Shown here one piece after another: positions 21,694-27,090 of a stretch of DNA of 27,090 nt. A model generated the notes under the pieces. It saw only the letters and a list, made by a program, of their open reading frames with translations, was not told where the DNA came from and ran no database searches. The DNA comes from Trichosphaerium sp. ATCC 40318 (taxonomy: Eukaryota; Discosea; Flabellinia; Trichosidae): positions 1 to 27,090 of the forward strand of contig JALMLS010000028.1 in NCBI GenBank assembly GCA_038496445.1, in the 5' to 3' direction. Both the position numbers and the translations under genes were made by a program. The stretch's first letter is position 1, and each line of letters begins with the position of its first letter.

Positions 21694-22761
21694 ATGAAAG
21701 ACAACTACTTAACACACAAAAAGTCAACATCGGACATTAGCAGATCATCAAAGCTACAACTCTCACGAATGGACGTACAACAACGTATCTCCGAGGGTTA
21801 TACAGCAAACGACGCTGGAATTACAGCAGAGCATCACGAATCTATTCTTGCTCTACCAGTCGAAAGCATAGTTCATATTCTCAAATGCGAGAGATTTACG
21901 CGTGCAGCCCAAACCTGTCGCTTATTACGAGATATCTATTATAAGCATGTAGGATACAGCCTTCTACGATTTTACAACGAAAACGAGATATTAGCACTAT
22001 CAGGAAGCCCTTTGCTACAAAACACAAAGATGGATTTCTTTTACATGCATAATAGTGCTACCGACAGTCATATGGACTTACTTAAAGGTGTACATACTAT
22101 AGATATCTCATGGTGTAAGGGAATTACAGATAACGGCATAGCAGCATTAAAAGGAGTTCATGAAATAAACTTGATGAGAACAAATGTCACAGATAAAGGT
22201 TTAGAGTCATTGACTGGTGTTCATACCATTAACCTTTGTAAGTGTACTAGAATAACAGATAAAGGTATTAAAACGTTGGCTGGAGCGCGTACCATTAATT
22301 TATCGCATACAGCTGTTACAGATGAAGGTATAAAGTCATTACTTGGTGTACATAAACTAATATTGTACAATACAAAAGTCACTGACGAGGGTATCAAATC
22401 TTTAGCTGGTATACACACTATTTATTTATCAAAAACCGCTGTCACAGATGAAGGTATAAAGGCGTTAGCTGGTGTACATGAAATAAATTTATCAATCACA
22501 GAAGTTACAGATGAAGGAATAAAGGCTTTGGCTGGTGTACACACAATTTATTTAGCAGATACAGCTGTTACGGATGAGGGTGTCAAGGCATTAGTTGGTG
22601 TACACAGTATTGAAATAACTAATACAGAAGTTACAGATGAGGGTATCAAGGCGTTGGTTGGTTTACACACTCTCGATGTAGATTATTGTAGTGAGCTCAG
22701 TGACACATACATAGAAGTATTGAGATCACAAGGTGTTAAAGTCAATTATGTACACAACTGA
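21694..22761 (+). CDS. F-box and leucine-rich-repeat protein, 355 aa, intronless
   Basis: A single uninterrupted frame from ATG to TGA. Residues 51-88 form an F-box-like segment (ALPVESIVHILKCERF, then CRLLRDIYY). Residues 130-342 are ten leucine-rich repeats of 21-22 residues with the consensus LAGVHTIYLSxTxVTDEGIKA; residues 343-355 form a C-terminal cap. The N-terminal 50 residues are polar and probably disordered. F-box/LRR proteins normally act as substrate receptors of SCF ubiquitin ligases, the LRR arc binding the target and the F-box binding Skp1. The lack of introns stands out, because every multi-domain neighbour is split into many exons. A broken relative lies at 10390-10745. Recent expansion, retroposition or acquisition from a virus or bacterium would all fit; sequence alone does not decide. 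Confidence 0.88.
   Translation: MKDNYLTHKKSTSDISRSSKLQLSRMDVQQRISEGYTANDAGITAEHHESILALPVESIVHILKCERFTRAAQTCRLLRDIYYKHVGYSLLRFYNENEILALSGSPLLQNTKMDFFYMHNSATDSHMDLLKGVHTIDISWCKGITDNGIAALKGVHEINLMRTNVTDKGLESLTGVHTINLCKCTRITDKGIKTLAGARTINLSHTAVTDEGIKSLLGVHKLILYNTKVTDEGIKSLAGIHTIYLSKTAVTDEGIKALAGVHEINLSITEVTDEGIKALAGVHTIYLADTAVTDEGVKALVGVHSIEITNTEVTDEGIKALVGLHTLDVDYCSELSDTYIEVLRSQGVKVNYVHN
22081..22719 (+). repeat. Tandem 63-66-bp repeats encoding LRRs
   Basis: Ten head-to-tail units coding for the 21-22-residue LRR. The central six are strongly alike at DNA level (the block around gttacagatgaaggtataaa recurs with few changes), so they were copied recently or are kept alike by gene conversion. 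Confidence 0.85.
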
Positions 22762-22996
22762 ATGAGATGTTTTCTTAACATCACACTAAGTATCAAGCGC
22801 ATAATAAACGAAGGTTGTTAGTGACAACAAAACATGTTATACAATTAAACTAAAATAATTTCTGTCTTTTTTTCTTTATTGTTGTTTTTTGATTACATGA
22901 GTTTGTTATGGTGGCACGTGTGTCTACTGTTATTTGCATAACCTATGCTACACACTTTACGTTATATTTAGATTGATAAGGTTATTTTACAACAGT
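22762..22996. other. Int|ergenic region between convergent F-box/LRR and amylase genes
   Basis: An AT-rich spacer with AATAAA at 22803-22808, 42 nt after the F-box/LRR stop, a plausible polyadenylation signal. A CACGTG palindrome lies at 22915-22920. No gene is visible. Confidence 0.35.
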
Positions 22997-24859
22997 CTAT
23001 GCAGTAACCTTAAAAATATGATACTCCCAAGCATGCATATCAAGGTACAATCCATCATTTTCCAACTTTCCAACATTCCTAACATACTTTACATCGCTTG
23101 CCATATCAGAAAGAGTAAGATCAATCTCTGCTGTATCAAGAATAGTTTCATTCCTTAAATTGACATAACACTGTCCTTGAGTAGAACCATAATTAACACA
23201 AACAAGTATAAAGATATTATCTAATGTCCACTGATAACAAATAAAATTATTCCAAGTATTATTACCGTCCCATGCTTGGCGACAATTAATAAGTTTCCAT
23301 TGTCCGTTATAAATAGCTTCCTCTTTTAAAATAGATAAAAGTTTATCATAAAAGTTTTCTACATGAAGCTCCGTACTCTCATCAACTCTTCTACCCACGT
23401 GCATGCTAACAAAAGACTTTCTACCTTGAAACTGTCCTTCATGAAAGAATCTAAGGCCAGGTACTGTAAAAGCTAAAACAGCTGCAGCAGCGTGTTGTTT
23501 GACATCTGTAATCGTAGAAGCAACACGTGGTTCATCATGATTTTCTGAAGAAAAAAAATTAACAAAGCCGTTTTAACTCAAAGGGAGATGTTTGAATGTT
23601 AGGTTTTCTTTGATGGAGCTATATGACGTACCCAAAAATCTTATTGAATGCTTCATAAAATTTGGCGTTGCTGTTAAGTGACCTTTGAGACCTGATACTT
23701 CCCTCTCAATAAGACGGTCATAGTACTTCTTATCGTAAGTGTAATCAAACCCTTGTTGTTGAAGGTCCCATTCCAAGTTCCAGTATACCTCCGCCATCAT
23801 AGTAAATCCGTCTCTAATACCACAGTGTTGTATTACCCATACCCAAAATGAGCTATCGTTTGGCGTTGAACCATCAACAGGAACAGATTTATCACCCTAA
23901 GCAAAAAAAAGTGTTAGCAAAAGAAATCCACGGAGCGCGATTGGTATGTACCCATGTTCGTTGTATAATTCGAGGAAGAAGTAGCATAGCCATATCACAT
24001 CGTAGACCATCACACACTTTTGCAATATCCTTCAAAATGGCAAACATTTCATCACGCAGACCTTTGAAAAAAAAACAATGTCAGAAAAGTGTAAGTGGCT
24101 TTTAAGATCGTCTCTGGGCGAAATCAATTTCCTTAACCTCACCTTGATGCCTGTAGTTAAGTTGTATGGTATCAGACCAACCATCAAAGTATGGATCACG
24201 ACCATACGCGAATATCTTATCGTTTATTTTTGTGTAATTCTGTGGTTGCTCTTTGAGATCTTTCTCCGTGCCTTGAATCAAATATTCTGGGTGTTCTACT
24301 GTCCAAGGATGATCCAAAGCAACGTGATTCTATCAACATATTAGTGCGATTCAAATTCATTGCAATTCTTTAGCAAAAGAAAAATATCACCACGTGTAGC
24401 AATGCATCATTTAAAAAAACAGTAACATATTCTGAAAATATGGAGAAATTTTGCTCCAACCATTTTAAGATGACGTACAGGCACGAAATCGAGTATTAGA
24501 CGGACACCTATTGTTTGTAGTCGCGCGTAAAGTCTTCCGAGAGCACCTTCATCGCCATAGCGCGAATCGAGTTTATATGACCAAATTGCAAACGGAGAAC
24601 CAATAATATCGCACTCCGTTACGTCTGGTAGTTCTTTTTTGTATTTTGACGGTTCTTTGCGGCTAATTGCTACGCTTTGTTTTCCTTTTTGCCAAACACC
24701 CAAAAACCATACGTAATGGAAACCACGATGCTTTAGATCGTCAAAGAAGGAGTCTGGAATGTCATCAAGCGTTGATTTTTTATTTAGTTTCTTTGATAGC
24801 TCTTGCAATAGAATTGCAGTATTTACTTGATACAACGAAGGGTTCTTAGGCGTAGCCAT
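22997..24859 (-). CDS. GH13 alpha-amylase-family glycosidase, 496 aa
   Basis: Five exons join in phase: 24859-24479, 24329-24143, 24061-23952, 23896-23632 and 23544-22997, ending in TAG. All four conserved GH13 regions are present: LDFVP-NH across the first junction (residues 123-129), GLRCDMAM with nucleophile D212, MMAEVYW with general acid E262, and ENHDEPR with D318. The N-terminus (LYQVNTAILLQELSKKL, then GVWQKG) and the DHPW, HPEY and YGRDPYFDGW blocks match a group of roughly 500-aa cytosolic amylases and glycosidases common in bacteria. The C-terminal beta domain ends GLYLDMHAWEYHIF. No signal peptide is seen, so an intracellular role on glycogen- or maltodextrin-like alpha-glucans is likely. 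The introns show it is resident in this genome; a bacterial origin followed by intron gain is inference. Confidence 0.88.
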
Positions 24860-24894
24860 TACGTTCAGAACAAAAATAAAAAAAAATCAGTAAC

Positions 24895-25266
24895 TTAATC
24901 GTCGTCTAAGTCATCGTTGATAGTCCAGTTAGTCCGCTTGTTCGGATTTTTTGTTCTCCTTTGAATCGCTCTTTGAAGCCTAGTGAATTTCGTAAGCGCA
25001 TGCACTACAGTATAATGAAGTGAAAGCGATGTGTTTTGAGAGTCCTCAGCTGTTTAACCACAAAGTGGTTTTATCAGCAATAAACTTAAGTTGGGGTGAC
25101 AGATATATCTCATCATATAGACTATTGAAGGAGCTTTTGAGAGGTGAAAAATACGTACCGAGAATATATTCTCGTTTGTTTCGATCGCGTTGACTATGTT
25201 TCGCGTCAATAGCGCCTGTGATAAGCGTGACGGCGTCACTTGGTATCGCAGTGGCCTGTAGAGGCT
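24895..25266 (-). CDS. Small unknown protein, at least two exons
   Basis: The last exon (25049-24895) encodes a basic helix (FTRLQRAIQRRTKNPNKRTN) and an acidic end (DDLDDD) before TAA. It joins in phase across a 109-nt intron (gtacgt to taaacag) to an upstream exon ending at 25159 that carries SDAVTLITGAIDAKHSQRDR. The first exon and start codon are not resolved; the frame is open back to about 25270, and a second frame is also open there. No family recognised. Its stop lies only 35 nt upstream of the amylase start on the same strand, so the amylase promoter probably lies inside this gene. Confidence 0.45.
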
Positions 25267-25557
25267 CTGTTCGTCATTATTTCCTGAAAATGAGTCAGAC
25301 GAAGAAAACTTTTGTTTAAATAACAGTTTTTATCGATTTAAAAGCTCAGGCTTATCGCATAAGTTGTCAACATAGAAAATTGAGTGTCCAAACAAACTCA
25401 TCAAAGCAAAGAAAAGAATAATAGCGCTTTCTTGCTTGTTTCGTACATTGTAACGTGGTTTTTAAGCATTATTGCTTTACGTATTGTGGTTTTTGTGGCT
25501 TTGGACGCATTGTGTTGCTTGTGACAGATATTTTTTATGGTTGCTTTAAGGCAGAAC

Positions 25558-27080
25558 TCATTTAAGTGCACTTCAAAAAAAAAATCATACAAGGCGCAAT
25601 GTACTTACAAGACAAAATATATGGTATTGGTATAGTTTCATGCACTTGAAAGTACCACAAATAACACAACATAATAAATTCTTCTTTTAATAATTCGGCG
25701 TTATTGCTTCTGTACTTGCTTGCAATCGAGTAAGTAATGACCTCAATGACTTCAGGTGGAGTGTTTTTTGAAAAATTCAGCCCAATCCTATTGTACACGT
25801 GCATTAGCGCCAACAATAATGCACAGAGGTAATGCGTACTTTAAACTTAGCAGCCATTGCATTGTCTTTGCGCATATTAAGCAAGAAATTTATGTACGAA
25901 TAAACAGCACTATCATGAGCTGGATCTGCTTTGATTGATTGCAAGAAGTAATCCTAATAAATTTGGTGAGCACACAAAAGAAAGTGACAGGTATCTTTTT
26001 ATGTACTTCTGCTGCATCGTAATCCTTAACATAGTCTAAGAGCAAGTTGGCGTACTACAAAAGAAAGTCAATACGTGACAGAAAACTAAAGCAAAGAGTC
26101 TAAAACGTACTTGGTAGAGCGTATGAGTATCACTAGGATCAACAGCAATAGCTTTTTTAAGAAGATCTATTGCATTCAACACAACAGGATGTGTTGCATG
26201 ATTCTCCTTCTGGCGATTTCCAAGCTTATATTGCTTCAAGAGTACATCAGCGTAATTACGTAGTGTAACTATAAACCAAGTTAGCAAACAATGACACAAA
26301 AAAGAAGAAAAAAACGAGAAATGAAAGCGTTGTTTCTTGTACGTTTGCTTGTAGGGTTAGCATTAAGTACTTCCTCCATTTGCTCCTGCGCTTTTTTGTA
26401 AAGCTCAATAACAGCATTTGTGTTCTTATTATTCCCAGAACGTCTCAACAAAGCGTTTGCATGTAATTTTAAAATATATCCCTTTGCATGTGCAACAGAG
26501 TTCATGTGCTTTTCGACACCTCCAAGCTGCAAGAAATCTAAAAGCAGAAACAATCAATGGTAGATAAACAAAGAAATATGTAGAGAATGTAGTAACGGCA
26601 TGTAGAAGTGTATGAGGTCCAAAAAAATTAGAGAAAAGCAGTCATCTTTTACAACTATTTGTAATATTTCACTTTTTTTTTCTTGTACCTGTTTGTTCGA
26701 AAGTATGATATGCCAGATCACTTCCTTCTTCAAAACAAGTCCATACACCCTTTTTAAACTGCAACGAAACATGGTCAGTGTTTGTAAAAAATAAGGTAGA
26801 CAAAAGATAAAAAAAATAGTTTTTTCTGTGGATTTCTTTTAGTCTTCACTATTCTTCCACGTACAATTGCAAGCTTCCTTGGATCAATAGCAAATCCCAT
26901 CAATTTTATAACACGTTTCAACACGTGATGTTGCGCTCTTGAATAACCGCATATACGTGCATATAGCTTAGTTTTCTTCTTTAATACAGAACCACCAAAA
27001 TAGCTTGATAATTTTTCACTTATTATTGTGTTCCATTGACTGCATCTCCTTTTATCGAATGTACCAAATAATTTATTCAT
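25558..27080 (-). CDS. TPR-repeat protein, about 329 aa
   Basis: Eight exons are proposed: 27080-26865, 26758-26689, 26537-26343, 26268-26111, 26054-26007, 25953-25847, 25787-25605 and 25570-25558. The middle exons are firm; the last two joins are weak (an alternative donor at 25839 breaks frame). The protein has tetratricopeptide-like helix pairs with the A-x-x-DP signature (AIDLLKKAIAVDPSDTHTLY; YFLQSIKADPAHDSAVYSYI), preceded by an N-terminal basic region (LKKKTKLYARICGYSRAQHH) and a segment FKKGVWTCFEEGSDLAYHTF. TPR arrays act as protein-binding scaffolds. No catalytic domain is visible. The ATG at 27080 lies ten bases from the window edge, so an upstream exon cannot be excluded. Confidence 0.65.
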
Positions 27081-27090
27081 CTCATTAACC

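Noticed and set aside
22221-22418. Minus-strand frame across the LRR repeats
   Set aside because: It is the mirror of the tandem repeats; its own repeat pattern is only the antisense of the LRR units.
1-27090. CRISPR array, insertion sequence or bacterial operon
   Set aside because: No regularly spaced direct repeats with spacers, no inverted-repeat transposon ends and no closely packed intronless genes were seen.

Overview
This is nuclear DNA from an AT-rich, intron-dense eukaryote, probably a unicellular protist or an early-diverging fungus; I cannot name the lineage. The support is spliced reading frames with consistent intron phases, chromatin, F-box, armadillo and TPR proteins, a tRNA-Lys, and no bacterial ribosome binding sites or operon spacing. 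Introns are mostly 35-350 nt and T-rich. They often start with GTAC (GTACGT, GTACGG, GTACTT), usually end in TAG, and several carry a CTAAC-like branch site. All multi-exon models below were joined by hand from GT-AG pairs and phase. No transcript was available.

Layout from left to right. A partial Tudor-like gene and a 174-aa small membrane protein lie on the minus strand (1-1277). About 2 kb follows with no visible gene. A 20-exon plus-strand gene (3272-8050) encodes an 899-aa chromatin protein combining an ASH2-like PHD/winged-helix region, a chromo(shadow)-like domain and a C-terminal LSD1-type zinc finger; this is the standout gene. Next come a minus-strand F-box gene with three in-frame TAG codons (8439-9220), a plus-strand FunK1-like kinase (to 10328), a truncated F-box/LRR relic (10390-10745), and a nine-exon VWA-domain gene with one in-frame TAA (10866-12832). 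A plus-strand armadillo-like gene (13550-15892) is followed by a decayed or unresolved stretch with a WD40-like piece, a tRNA-Lys(UUU) and the 3' exons of an unknown gene (16061-18337).

The right third holds a 14-exon minus-strand gene (18793-21343) for a repeat protein ending in a PD-(D/E)XK-like nuclease domain. Its exons repeat in 72- and 156-nt modules, all bounded by phase-2 introns. A divergent intronless F-box/LRR gene follows (21694-22761), then a five-exon GH13 alpha-amylase-family gene with all catalytic residues (22997-24859), a small unknown gene ending 35 nt upstream of it, and a TPR-repeat gene running to the right edge.

The genes do not form one pathway. The common theme is fast-evolving accessory families (F-box, LRR, FunK1-like kinase, VWA, nuclease-fold repeats), several with premature stops, interspersed with conserved housekeeping-type genes.
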